A stretch of 64,000 bases of DNA from Tragulus kanchil (Eukaryota; Chordata; Mammalia; Artiodactyla; Tragulidae): positions 137,785,301 to 137,849,300 of the forward strand of contig JAIOJX010000025.1 of the NCBI GenBank assembly GCA_022376925.1, read 5' to 3'. The position numbers and the translations under genes were made by a program. Below are positions 22,798 through 34,410 of the stretch, piece by piece (the stretch's first letter is position 1; each line of letters starts with the position of its first letter). The notes beneath the pieces were generated by a model. The model was not told where the DNA came from, searched no databases, and saw only the letters and a list, made by a program, of their open reading frames with translations.

Positions 22798-23201
22798 CTC
22801 TGCTATAGTTACGTGGAGTCAGTTCTCTACTGCCTTAAAATTGAGCATATTAACAGAAAATCTGAGATACAGTGAGGCTGGTAGGTCAGGAGATGACTGC
22901 CCCTGAAAGACAGTTCCCAAAGGAGGGGCCACGTGAGGAGGAGCCAGGGTTGAACAGTAAGCTGAGGGAGGGGGAACAGTGATCAAGAGTTTTAATTGGC
23001 CTGGCTCTTAAAACCACAAGAGGAGAGACAGTAAGCAGGTTTAGGATTGACTAGTGTGAATAACTTCGGCACCTCCAGGGCATGGGAGCTGTGCTCAGTT
23101 GTCTGGTATCTGGTCCTAAGCTGATTAGGACAAGTGTACAATGGCCCAGAGTTTAACAGCCTGATACAGCAGAGGGTTGGCTGTGTGGACTCTGGATCAC
23201 T

Positions 23202-23439
23202 GCTCAGGAGGATGAGAACTGGAACCGTGGAGAAAGTTTTCTAGGTTGCAGGGACCGCTTGTCTCTGCTCTGCTCTGCTCTGTGCATTTGCTTCATTTCC
23301 CTTGATGTCTGAGAGCTGCTTCCTTGGCCGTCCAGGGCATGACTCATCTGCACTGCCCTCTGATGGTGTCCTTGACTGACAAATCTGTTCAAATCCAGCA
23401 TTCATATCTTACTGCCTTAGGTTTTCTCTGTCCTTCTTG
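23202..23439 (-). repeat. Right arm of a 239-bp inverted repeat
   Basis: Partner of 22559-22797. Both arms end sharply: at CCTCCTGAGC on the loop side and at AAGAAGGACAGAG on the outer side. A transcript through both would fold into a long hairpin. The short open frames are the same sequence seen from both arms. Confidence 0.9.
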
Positions 23440-23847
23440 ATTGGATTGGTTGGTTTACATGACAAAAGTATGTCCCTGATGAGAGGGCTCCTCCTCATGG
23501 GGGTGGGGGCGGGGGAGGTGGAGGGGGGCAGAGGTTAGGAAGCAGAGAGTGAATGAGGGAGGCAGGGAGGCCAAGAAAGGTGACTGAGGCATATTATTGG
23601 GTTGTCCAGAACAAGGCATGCCCAGCATATGCATGTGAACTAGAAGCATGGTTAATATCTGTGTATCCAAACACACTCTAAAACAGGAACTTGTCCAAAG
23701 TTGTAGAGCTAATTAGAGGCAACCCCAGCACTGAAAAAACCAGTTCCTTGCTAACATGCCACCCTTACTCTATTGTAACTCCAAACCCACCCCCACCGCT
23801 GGTCTGGGCCTTCCCGTCCCTTTGTAGGATAATACGGCACATAACGT

Positions 23848-23912
23848 GTGTGCTGCTAAGTCACTTCAGTCATGTCTGACTCTTTGACACTGTATGGTCT
23901 ATAGCCTGGTGC
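23848..23912 (+). repeat. Truncated Bov-tA/Bov-A fragment (two copies)
   Basis: GTGCTGCTAAGTCACTTCAG followed by TCATGTCTGACTCTTTGACA, then divergence. Second copy at about 24969-25033. Confidence 0.75.
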
Positions 23913-24483
23913 ATAGCACTCCACAATAACAAGCAAAACCCCATGAAAAGGAATTTTTGATCCTCTTTGGAAGGGAAAAATATCACTTTTGAAGCAAACT
24001 CCCAAGCTACAATAGTGCTGTTCCCTTCAAGTAGTAACACAGAAGTCACAGGTATCCAGAGTATCAACGGTTAATTTTTCACTCACCTGTCATTTAGAGT
24101 TGATATTACATATCATGGCATGAGTAATCTTTTGCAAAGATAAATAGTGGTTTTCCTGTTTCTCAGATGCTATTAAGACAGTGATCTGACTAAGCCACTG
24201 TGGGATCAACAGTCCTAACCTAAGATTGATAGGTGAAGCTTCCCTTGAAAATGCCCATTCTCCTTGATTCTCCTGACCGTGACTTCTGAATGTGGCATAC
24301 TTAGATACATGTTGTTCCTTACCATCTACTCTCATTTTCCTATGGGCTAGGCTATACATTTGACACTTTACATCATACCTGCACTGATTGGATAATATAT
24401 TTTTATGGGTGGTCTCTTTAGATTACACACCTCCTATTGAAAAAAGTAGCCTACATTTCTTGTTATTTCCTTCCTCTGAGCCT

Positions 24484-24560
24484 TTGTTGTTGTTTAGTCA
24501 CTAAGTTGTAATCCCATGGACTGTAGCCCTCCAGCCTCCTCTGTCCATGGGATTTCCCGC
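24484..24560 (+). repeat. Truncated Bov-A fragment (two copies)
   Basis: TTGTTGTTTAGTCACTAAGT, CCCATGGACTGTAGCCCTCC, CCTCTGTCCATGGGATTTCC. Second copy at about 25605-25682. Confidence 0.75.
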
Positions 24561-26007
24561 CTGAGCTTTTATTGTCATGTCAAGTGAAGGCTGTAAGAGG
24601 GAGGAATGAGCATAAACAAACTGTCAGAATACTGCTGTAACAAAACCAAAAATAGATGAAATAAGACTCCAACTGAGCTGCTTGTAAGCTACAGGGCTCT
24701 CAGCTGCTTGGTGATTATTATTGTTAATTTAAAAAATGTTTCCACTGCTCATCAGCATGCCAGCATATGCATGTGTAAACATGTTAAACTACCAAACTCT
24801 AAAACAGGAACTTGTCCAAAGTTGTAGAGCTAATTAGAGGCAACCCCAGCACTGAAAAACCAGTTCCTTGCTAACATGCCACCCTTACTCTATTGTAACT
24901 CCAAACCCACCCCCACCGCTGGTCTGGGCCTTCCCGTCCCTTTGTAGGATAATACGGCACATAACGTGTGTGCTGCTAAGTCACTTCAGTCATGTCTGAC
25001 TCTTTGACACTGTATGGTCTATAGCCTGGTGCATAGCACTCCACAATAACAAGCAAAACCCCATGAAAAGGAATTTTTGATCCTCTTTGGAAGGGAAAAA
25101 TATCACTTTTGAAGCAAACTCCCAAGCTACAATAGTGCTGTTCCCTTCAAGTAGTAACACAGAAGTCACAGGTATCCAGAGTATCAACGGTTAATTTTTC
25201 ACTCACCTGTCATTTAGAGTTGATATTACATATCATGGCATGAGTAATCTTTTGCAAAGATAAATAGTGGTTTTCCTGTTTCTCAGATGCTATTAAGACA
25301 GTGATCTGACTAAGCCACTGTGGGATCAACAGTCCTAACCTAAGATTGATAGGTGAAGCTTCCCTTGAAAATGCCCATTCTCCTTGATTCTCCTGACCGT
25401 GACTTCTGAATGTGGCATACTTAGATACATGTTGTTCCTTACCATCTACTCTCATTTTCCTATGGGCTAGGCTATACATTTGACACTTTACATCATACCT
25501 GCACTGATTGGATAATATATTTTTATGGGTGGTCTCTTTTTAGATTACACACCTCCTATTGAAAAAAGTAGCCTACATTTCTTGTTATTTCCTTCCTCTG
25601 AGCCTTTGTTGTTGTTTAGTCACTAAGTTGTAATCCCATGGACTGTAGCCCTCCAGCCTCCTCTGTCCATGGGATTTCCCGCCTGAGCTTTTATTGTCAT
25701 GTCAAGTGAAGGCTGTAAGAGGGAGGAATGAGCATAAACAAACTGTCAGAATACTGCTGTAACAAAACCAAAAATAGATGAAATAAGACTCCAACTGAGC
25801 TGCTTGTAAGCTACAGGGCTCTCAGCTGCTTGGTGATTATTATTGTTAATTTAAAAAATGTTTCCACTGCTCATCATGCCTTAATTTATATACTTGTTCA
25901 TAACCAAAGTAACATACAGCTGGTCAGATATCAGCTATGGGAAATACATAAATCATATGTAACTTAAAAGTATGAAAATGTATTTACCCTATTGGGAGCA
26001 CTAGTGC

Positions 26008-26196
26008 CATGAAATCTTTTTTTTTTTGAGGGGAAGGTAAAGTTTACTAGAGTGGGGGAAGGGAGAGTCGCTGCCAATACAGCAGGCCAGTTTAAGGGAG
26101 AATCAACATGGAAGATGCTGCTAGAACAGCTCAAAGGAGAACCGACGCTATCAGAACAGCGGGTTGGCTCAAAGAGAACCGACCTCATGAAATCTT
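26008..26196 (-). mobile_element. 167-bp retroposed sequence of unknown parent (copy 1)
   Basis: An insert at 26019-26185 lies between two CATGAAATCTT direct repeats (26008-26018 and 26186-26196). It starts with a T-run, so on the minus strand it ends in poly(A), the form of an L1-mobilised transcript. On the minus strand it contains two near-repeats of CGGTTCTC(C/T)TTTGAGC and an AGTAAA close to the tail. I do not recognise the parent: it matches none of the ruminant SINE consensus features seen elsewhere here. The 74-codon frame is not assigned any function. Confidence 0.7.
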
Positions 26197-26509
26197 AAAA
26201 TGAACAGTATTCTAAAGAACACACATACTCACAAACACTCTGCTGGTTTCTGACAGATGACTGCACTGTCTGACTTGGTGGTATTTCAGGAACTGACAGA
26301 GCAGTAGAAGAAAATAAGGAATCCAGGAATAGGTACAAACTCATATGGTTTATCTCTTTAGATATTTTTACCTATGCTATTCATTGATTCAATCATTCAT
26401 TGATTCAATAAATATTGATTGAATATGTCATGTCAGGAACTGTTCTAGGTAGCCTGACTAACACAAAGGTCCCAAAATTTTTCCTGTCTTATTTTTCTTA
26501 ATCTATAGC

Positions 26510-26645
26510 ATAGAGAACTGTATCATTATGTCCATTTTATGTATTAAAAAAAAAGTTGAGGGTAAAGGCATATTTACGTGCCCACTTGTACATCACTAAG
26601 TGATAACACTGGGATTCAGATCCAGGTCTGTGTGTTTACAATGCA
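26510..26645 (+). repeat. MIR fragment (two copies)
   Basis: TTATGTCCATTTTATG, then GGATTCAGATCCAGGTCTGT, the degraded 3' half of a MIR. Second copy at about 27603-27738. Confidence 0.65.
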
Positions 26646-27099
26646 CATGTGCTTCTCAACCTACCCTGCTACCTTCCACCTCCTTTTAGGAGGTAACCCT
26701 GAATTTCAAATCAGAAATATCAAATGAATTTGCTAATGACTCAGAAAATGCCTACCTTAGAAAGCTGCATTTTTCTTGATATTGTTCTTGTACTCTCTGT
26801 GCAAGAATACATTAAAAATCCTAAAAACAAAATTAGAAAGAATAAATCTTTCTTCTCTGCACACATACACATATACAAACACACAGACACACATATCTCC
26901 ACTTTGGGCCCCGGATCTGCCAGGCCCAACTGTAAATGTCCCTTTCTTTTGCTGTCCAGGTAAAAAGTGGTTCTGTTCTGCCTTATATGTCATAACCAAA
27001 GTAACATACAGCTGGTCAGATATCAGCTATGGGAAATACATAAATCATATGTAACTTAAAAGTATGAAAATGTATTTACCCTATTGGGAGCACTAGTGC

Positions 27100-27285
27100 C
27101 ATGAAATCTTTTTTTTGAGGGGAAGGTAAAGTTTACTAGAGTGGGGGAAGGGAGAGTCGCTGCCAATACAGCAGGCCAGTTTAAGGGAGAATCAACATGG
27201 AAGATGCTGCTAGAACAGCTCAAAGGAGAACCGACGCTATCAGAACAGCGGGTTGGCTCAAAGAGAACCGACCTCATGAAATCTT
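27100..27285 (-). mobile_element. Retroposed sequence of unknown parent (copy 2)
   Basis: Second copy of the 26008-26196 insertion with the same flanks and a shorter T-run, carried by duplication 9. Confidence 0.7.
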
Positions 27286-27729
27286 AAAATGAACAGTATT
27301 CTAAAGAACACACATACTCACAAACACTCTGCTGGTTTCTGACAGATGACTGCACTGTCTGACTTGGTGGTATTTCAGGAACTGACAGAGCAGTAGAAGA
27401 AAATAAGGAATCCAGGAATAGGTACAAACTCATATGGTTTATCTCTTTAGATATTTTTACCTATGCTATTCATTGATTCAATCATTCATTGATTCAATAA
27501 ATATTGATTGAATATGTCATGTCAGGAACTGTTCTAGGTAGCCTGACTAACACAAAGGTCCCAAAATTTTTCCTGTCTTATTTTTCTTAATCTATAGCAT
27601 AGAGAACTGTATCATTATGTCCATTTTATGTATTAAAAAAAAAGTTGAGGGTAAAAGGCATATTTACGTGCCCACTTGTACATCACTAAGTGATAACACT
27701 GGGATTCAGATCCAGGTCTGTGTGTTTAC

Positions 27730-29910
27730 AATGCACATGTGCTTCTCAACCTACCCTGCTACCTTCCACCTCCTTTTAGGAGGTAACCCTGAATTTCAAA
27801 TCAGAAATATCAAATGAATTTGCTAATGACTCAGAAAATGCCTACCTTAGAAAGCTGCATTTTTCTTGATATTGTTCTTGTACTCTCTGTGCAAGAATAC
27901 ATTAAAAATCCTAAAAACAAAATTAGAAAGAATAAATCTTTCTTCTCTGCACACATACACATATACAAACACACAGACACACCCTCTCTCCACTTTGGGC
28001 CCCGGATCTGCCAGGCCCAACTGTAAAATGTCCCTTTCTCGCTGTCAGTAAAGTGGTTCCTGCCTGCTCTCCCTAAGCCTGCTGAATAAGGAAACAACAC
28101 ACCTTGCGCCTCTCATAGAAGCAAACAATACAATGCCTTGAATTCCCCCTCCCCTTGCCCCTTTCCTCCAGGGACCTGTTGCTGAAGGGCCTCCTGGGCC
28201 AGTCCCTGACCCCAGCCTATGCTGTATACTGAGTTCTTCCATCCTTGCAAACTCTGCTCCCCCGGGGCTACAGGACACCCCACAGCTGCCTGCGATGCAC
28301 TAGGCAAATGAACACCAACTGACCACCAAGAATGTTGTAATGTGAATTTTAAAAATTAGCTCACAAATGTTTGGAAAATGATATTTATTAAATCCAGAAG
28401 CTCACAAAACCCAAGTCATCTCAACTCCCAGATTCTAAAGTTCCACTAAATTTAGTATTTCCTCATAGTGTTCTGCCTACTATCCATTATTCCTATTGAA
28501 CAAATGTAGAGCAAATTAATTTGTTTTTCATCTTTTGGCAGGTTTCACAGTATTAGAGGAAATAAAAGTGTTTTATTGATTTTGATGGTAAATCTGAAAA
28601 GCTTTCAGATCCACCTTCAAGTCAATGAAAGCTCTAAGCATATATAGATCATGAAAAGCAAAATAAAATTTATGGGCTAAAAACAATGAAGAAGAGGAAT
28701 ACCTGTCCTGTTGCTGGAATTCTCTGGAAAACAAACTTCAGCACTAAATCTATGTGTAAATTTATAACATAATGTAATGTGTAATGTGTGACCCTAGAAT
28801 GGGAAGGAAGGCCCCTCATACTAATCTATGGTAGGCAATGCACGTCCAACCTACCCTGCTACCTTCCACCTCCTTTTAGGAGGTAACCCTGAATTTCAAA
28901 TCAGAAATATCAAATGAATTTGCTAATGACTCAGAAAATGCCTACCTTAGAAAGCTGCATTTTTCTTGATATTGTTCTTGTACTCTCTGTGCAAGAATAC
29001 ATTAAAAATCCTAAAAACAAAATTAGAAAGAATAAATCTTTCTTCTCTGCACACATACACATATACAAACACACAGACACACCCTCTCTCCACTTTGGGC
29101 CCCGGATCTGCCAGGCCCAACTGTAAAATGTCCCTTTCTCGCTGTCAGTAAAGTGGTTCCTGCCTGCTCTCCCTAAGCCTGCTGAATAAGGAAACAACAC
29201 ACCTTGCGCCTCTCATAGAAGCAAACAATACAATGCCTTGAATTCCCCCTCCCCTTGCCCCTTTCCTCCAGGGACCTGTTGCTGAAGGGCCTCCTGGGCC
29301 AGTCCCTGACCCCAGCCTATGCTGTATACTGAGTTCTTCCATCCTTGCAAACTCTGCTCCCCCGGGGCTACAGGACACCCCACAGCTGCCTGCGATGCAC
29401 TAGGCAAATGAACACCAACTGACCACCAAGAATGTTGTAATGTGAATTTTAAAAATTAGCTCACAAATGTTTGGAAAATGATATTTATTAAATCCAGAAG
29501 CTCACAAAACCCAAGTCATCTCAACTCCCAGATTCTAAAGTTCCACTAAATTTAGTATTTCCTCATAGTGTTCTGCCTACTATCCATTATTCCTATTGAA
29601 CAAATGTAGAGCAAATTAATTTGTTTTTCATCTTTTGGCAGGTTTCACAGTATTAGAGGGAAATAAAAGTGTTTTATTGATTTTGATGGTAAATCTGAAA
29701 AGCTTTCAGATCCACCTTCAAGTCAATGAAAGCTCTAAGCATATATAGATCATGAAAAGCAAAATAAAATTTATGGGCTAAAAACAATGAAGAAGAGGAA
29801 TACCTGTCCTGTTGCTGGAATTCTCTGGAAAACAAACTTCAGCACTAAATCTATGTGTAAATTTATAACATAATGTAATGTGTAATGTGTGACCCTAGAA
29901 TGGGAAGGAA
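27730..29910. repeat. Tandem duplication 10 (period 1100 bp)
   Basis: Block about 27730-28809 recurs at about 28836-29910 with some 26 bp of filler and a shortened start of copy 2. The stretch from CTACCCTGCTACC (26661, 27751, 28851) is present three times because duplications 9 and 10 overlap. Confidence 0.95.
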
Positions 29911-30057
29911 TTGGCTGCTCCTTCTATGAACAGGGAAAACGCCCCATATGGCTGGAGCATCATGGGTGAGGAGGTCGCTGGTGTGAGATGCCAGAGGATG
30001 GCGTGGTACATTGAAATACTACACCCTCTCCTTCTCCCTCACATGTACACCTGTACA

Positions 30058-30097
30058 CGTGTGCACACACACACAAACACACACACACACACACATG
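30058..30097. repeat. CA microsatellite
   Basis: Interrupted (CA)n tract on the plus strand, preceded by GTACACGTGTGCAC. The reading frames across it are low complexity. Confidence 0.95.
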
Positions 30098-30699
30098 TTC
30101 CCATGGCATTTTGCAATTCCTATCACAAAAGAGGGAAGTATTTCCCCACCCCTGGACTCTGGGTTTACCATGACATTTAATGGTTAATGGGGTGTCAGCA
30201 GATGGCACATAAGAATTGTGCTCAGATGTGCAGGCAGCCAGCCCCTGGCCAACCTGCAAGAATATGGGCAAACCAGTGGACATCAGCAGATCCAGGAGAA
30301 TGATAGTCGCTTTAAGCCAGAGATTTTAGGATGATTTCCTCCCCAGGATCATTGAGGCAATATCTGACCAACCCAATCTTGTGGGGCTCTCTATGCCAGA
30401 ATGCAAGTGTTGGTTTTATTCCTGGGAAAGGTTTTTAAAGTCAGTGACATTACCTGATTGACAATGAATGTACCATAAAACCATTGCAGCAATTCAGGCA
30501 AAGAGAGGCTTGGACTAAACTGAGAAAATTGATAGTAGAAAGAAGCAGATGGAATTAAGAAACTTTGTGGTTTGGAGGAGTAGAGAAAGTGGAAGTTGAG
30601 GGGCTGGGGAGATGTGAAGAGAAAGAGAAGGGTCTATTTGTTCGAGATGGGATTACTGGAGCATGCCCGTGTGCTGAAGGGAAGGGCTAAGGCAGACAC

Positions 30700-30910
30700 A
30701 GCACGTACTATGCATGTCACTAACTTCACCCTTTTCATCTGCATAAGAACTCTGAAAGTAGATAACATAAACACCTCATTTTACAGGTGGGACAACTGAG
30801 GCACAGAGCATAATTTTCCTAAGCTCATTCCCCTAGGAGGTAGCAGAGACAAGATTTACACTCATGAAGTCTTACTCTAGAGCCCTCATACTTAGTCACT
30901 AAAGCACACT
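30700..30910 (+). repeat. MIR SINE
   Basis: CATTTTACAGGTGGGACAAC, TGAGGCACAGAGCATAAT and TTAGTCACTAAAGCACAC follow MIR order in forward orientation. Confidence 0.85.
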
Positions 30911-31434
30911 ACCACTGGAGCTCAGTCCCTAAGACATGAGAGGGGACATGGACTGAGAACAAAGTATATTGCCCACCATTCCAGCTCTAGAAGGATCAAG
31001 TCACTGCAGTCGCTGACCTCTAGAACAACATGAAAGGAATTCAGCATGAGGCATTTCTTGTTTTGGACACAGAGGCCCCTAAGTGGTTAAAATACATATC
31101 TAAGGGAGAATTTCAGTGACCTTAGACTTTGGCATTTCCCATACATAGAAAAGCATTAAATTCATTAACTAAAGTATCTGATATTTGTGGCTAGCAGTAA
31201 CCTTTTACCAAGATGTATGCCTGACTGTATATGTTTCCCAGCCCCCAAAATTCATATATATCTGGGCTCTTCCCTAACCCTTTGAAGAAGTTCCTCAGAG
31301 CTATCTGAAGGGCTGTCTCCTGGGATACAGTCCTCAGTAAGTTCCCAAGCAAAACTGAAACTCATGGCTTTCACATCGTACTTTTTCTTTTTCTAGTTGA
31401 TAGGACCAGGACCTAGGACCTAAGAGGAAGTGTT

Positions 31435-31640
31435 GGTGTTCAATACACTCAGGATTGTCCAGCATAGAGAATATAGCCAATAACATTATAATAACTTTGT
31501 ATGGTGATAGATGGTAGCTAGACTTATTGTGGTGATTATTCTGTAATTTATAAAAATATTGAATTACTATGTCATATACCTGAAACTAACAATAATATTG
31601 TAAGCCAATTATAATTCAATTTAAAATTTTTTCATAAAAC
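31435..31640 (+). repeat. L1 3' end
   Basis: CAGCATAGAGAATATAGCCA, AACTTTGTATGGTGATAGAT, CTAGACTTATTGTGGTGATT, ATACCTGAAACTAACAATAA then an A/T-rich tail: the terminal part of ruminant L1 in forward orientation. Confidence 0.8.
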
Positions 31641-31918
31641 ATATACTCAGGAGAGCTTCATCCACAGAAAAAGGAGTGACACAGAGACTGTGGTTTCAGG
31701 TAGAGAGAAGCTGTCTGATGGAACCATGACAGAATGATGAAGGGGTTGCTGATTTATTACTTATTTTATTAAGCAGTATATAAAGCAAGATCATCCAATC
31801 AATGCAAGTGGAGAGAACAATTCAGGAGAGAGAAAAACATGTGAAATAGTCACTTTAGGGAAGGAGAAAGCTAATGTATCAGGAAAATAAAGTAGAATTA
31901 TGGTGCAGTGGCCAAGAA

Positions 31919-32249
31919 CTTTACTTTTTTTTTTTAAAGATTTATTTATTTATTTTGGGCGGGGGTCGGGTTGGGGAGAGAGGGGAGCAGGCGGGCCACC
32001 TCCACTGGTCTTTCATTTCTCTATTTTCATCTCTTTGTTCTTTGGCTCCTGCGGGCCTCCCATTGCGGTGGCGTCTGTTGTCGCACAGCGCCAGCTCTGG
32101 GCGCATGCGCTCCAGAGCTCCGGCTCGGTGATTGGACACATCGGTCCAGCAGCTCCGCGGCACATGAGATCTTCCCAGGCCAGGGATCGAACCGGCGCCC
32201 CTTGCACTGCAAGGCGGTGTCCTTACCCACTGGACCACCAGGGGAAGCC
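31919..32249 (-). repeat. Full-length CHR-type SINE (copy 1)
   Basis: Reverse-oriented, with a TTATTTATTTATTT tail, GGCGGGGGTCGGGTTGGGG, CACATCGGTCCAGCAGCTCC, and a well preserved tRNA head GGGATCGAACCGGCGCCCC. Flanked by CAGTGGCCAAGAA at 31906-31918 and 32250-32262. Open frames up to 203 codons run through it but owe their length to the SINE. Second copy at 33010-33340. Confidence 0.9.
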
Positions 32250-33009
32250 CAGTGGCCAAGAATTTAAAGAGAAGCTGGCTAACATGCTTGAGTGTTTTTT
32301 CTCCACATTAATTATTCAGTTTCAGGTTCAAGAGAGGGAGGGAGACAGGAGGGGGTATGAATATTTGCTGGGGTGTGATCACAGTGACAGAACAAAGAAC
32401 CCAGGCTGGATGTGGAGGGAACCGACATCAGAAGCCGAAAGAATGATAGCAAAAGAAAAACACAGAGAGAGAAAGGTCAGTGGATTAATAGTTCAAAGTT
32501 CAAAGGATTAATATGAGGACTAGAATAGGCAAACTAGAGCCTAGAAGAAACTGGTCAAGAGATGAGTGCCCTGCAGGAAAGGTCTGGGAGGGAGTCCAGT
32601 TATTGGATAGAGTTAGGACTGTAGGAATGGCAGAAAGGGAGAGAATCAATCTAGGATGAAAGAAGTGAGACGCAAATCCCCTGGAACAATGCCAGGGACT
32701 CGTGACAGGAAGACAAAGAAACAGACTGGTCAGCAATGAATACCGAAGACCTAGGAACCACGGCTAACAGCAACAGAGATAGACAGTCAAGTCTGAAGGC
32801 ACACAATTCAAAGGAGCAGGTTGTCTGAAGGAAAATAGAAGAGCTGTGGTTTGGAAGCTGCAGTGGAATGCTAGGAGGACGTGAACCCCAAGCTCCAGAG
32901 CCAAGGAACAATTCAGGAGAGAGAAAAACATGTGAAATAGTCACTTTAGGGAAGGAGAAAGCTAATGTATCAGGAAAATAAAGTAGAATTATGGTGCAGT
33001 GGCCAAGAA

Positions 33010-33340
33010 CTTTACTTTTTTTTTTTAAAGATTTATTTATTTATTTTGGGCGGGGGTCGGGTTGGGGAGAGAGGGGAGCAGGCGGGCCACCTCCACTGGT
33101 CTTTCATTTCTCTATTTTCATCTCTTTGTTCTTTGGCTCCTGCGGGCCTCCCATTGCGGTGGCGTCTGTTGTCGCACAGCGCCAGCTCTGGGCGCATGCG
33201 CTCCAGAGCTCCGGCTCGGTGATTGGACACATCGGTCCAGCAGCTCCGCGGCACATGAGATCTTCCCAGGCCAGGGATCGAACCGGCGCCCCTTGCACTG
33301 CAAGGCGGTGTCCTTACCCACTGGACCACCAGGGGAAGCC
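33010..33340 (-). repeat. Full-length CHR-type SINE (copy 2)
   Basis: Second copy of 31919-32249 with the same target-site duplication. Confidence 0.9.
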
Positions 33341-34029
33341 CAGTGGCCAAGAATTTAAAGAGAAGCTGGCTAACATGCTTGAGTGTTTTTTCTCCACATT
33401 AATTATTCAGTTTCAGGTTCAAGAGAGGGAGGGAGACAGGAGGGGGTATGAATATTTGCTGGGGTGTGATCACAGTGACAGAACAAAGAACCCAGGCTGG
33501 ATGTGGAGGGAACCGACATCAGAAGCCGAAAGAATGATAGCAAAAGAAAAACACAGAGAGAGAAAGGTCAGTGGATTAATAGTTCAAAGTTCAAAGGATT
33601 AATATGAGGACTAGAATAGGCAAACTAGAGCCTAGAAGAAACTGGTCAAGAGATGAGTGCCCTGCAGGAAAGGTCTGGGAGGGAGTCCAGTTATTGGATA
33701 GAGTTAGGACTGTAGGAATGGCAGAAAGGGAGAGAATCAATCTAGGATGAAAGAAGTGAGACGCAAATCCCCTGGAACAATGCCAGGGACTCGTGACAGG
33801 AAGACAAAGAAACAGACTGGTCAGCAATGAATACCGAAGACCTAGGAACCACGGCTAACAGCAACAGAGATAGACAGTCAAGTCTGAAGGCACACAATTC
33901 AAAGGAGCAGGTTGTCTGAAGGAAAATAGAAGAGCTGTGGTTTGGAAGCTGCAGTGGAATGCTAGGAGGACGTGAACCCCAAGCTCCAGAGCTTGAGGAA
34001 TTGGCATAGTGACTACTATTAATAGTCTG

Positions 34030-34130
34030 AACTACCCACTCCAGTATTCTTGCCTGGAAAATTCCATGGACAGAGGAGCCTGCTGGGCCCCAGTGCATGG
34101 GGTCACAAAGAGTCGGATGTGACTGAGGAC
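34030..34130 (-). repeat. Bov-tA fragment
   Basis: Reverse complement of the 5' half of Bov-tA: CCCACTCCAGTATTCTTGCC, CCATGGACAGAGGAGCCTGC, CACAAAGAGTCGGATGTGAC. Confidence 0.85.
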
Positions 34131-34410
34131 TACTCCTACTAACATAACATAACAATAATAAAAACAATAATACAACATTGATAATAAGCTGCTTCTTTTG
34201 CAGGGAAAAGAGAAAAAGATGAATGAGGTTTTTTTCTTTTCCTTTCCTGATAACAAAGAAGATAAAGGGAACAGTGAGCAGGCCAGAATGTTCCTGTTTT
34301 GTTTTGTTTTTTAACTTTAACTGCTCCTAACTCTGAATGTTTAAGTTTGCTTTTCTGCCTCTTTACTCTGCAGGAGCTATACTTCACACCTATTCTCCTC
34401 AGACTCTATG

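Larger units (their letters stand above)
23616..25876. repeat. Tandem duplication 8 (period 1121 bp)
   Basis: Block 23616-24754 is directly followed by 24755-25876. The first 45 bp of copy 2 are scrambled and shortened relative to copy 1; the rest is nearly identical. Confidence 0.95.
25898..28060. repeat. Tandem duplication 9 (period 1092 bp)
   Basis: Block 25898-26989 is followed by 26990-28060. The last 60 bp of copy 1 (26930-26989) differ from copy 2 by many small indels. Confidence 0.95.
31815..33991. repeat. Tandem duplication 11 (period 1091 bp)
   Basis: Block 31815-32905 is directly followed by 32906-33991. The copies, including the CHR SINE within, are practically identical, unlike in duplications 1 and 7. 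Confidence 0.95.

Noticed and set aside
31900..32511. 203-codon open frame, the longest in the window, repeated identically at 32991-33602
   Set aside because: It runs through a CHR SINE and neighbouring non-coding sequence. Length comes from the GC-rich, stop-poor SINE. Not a gene.
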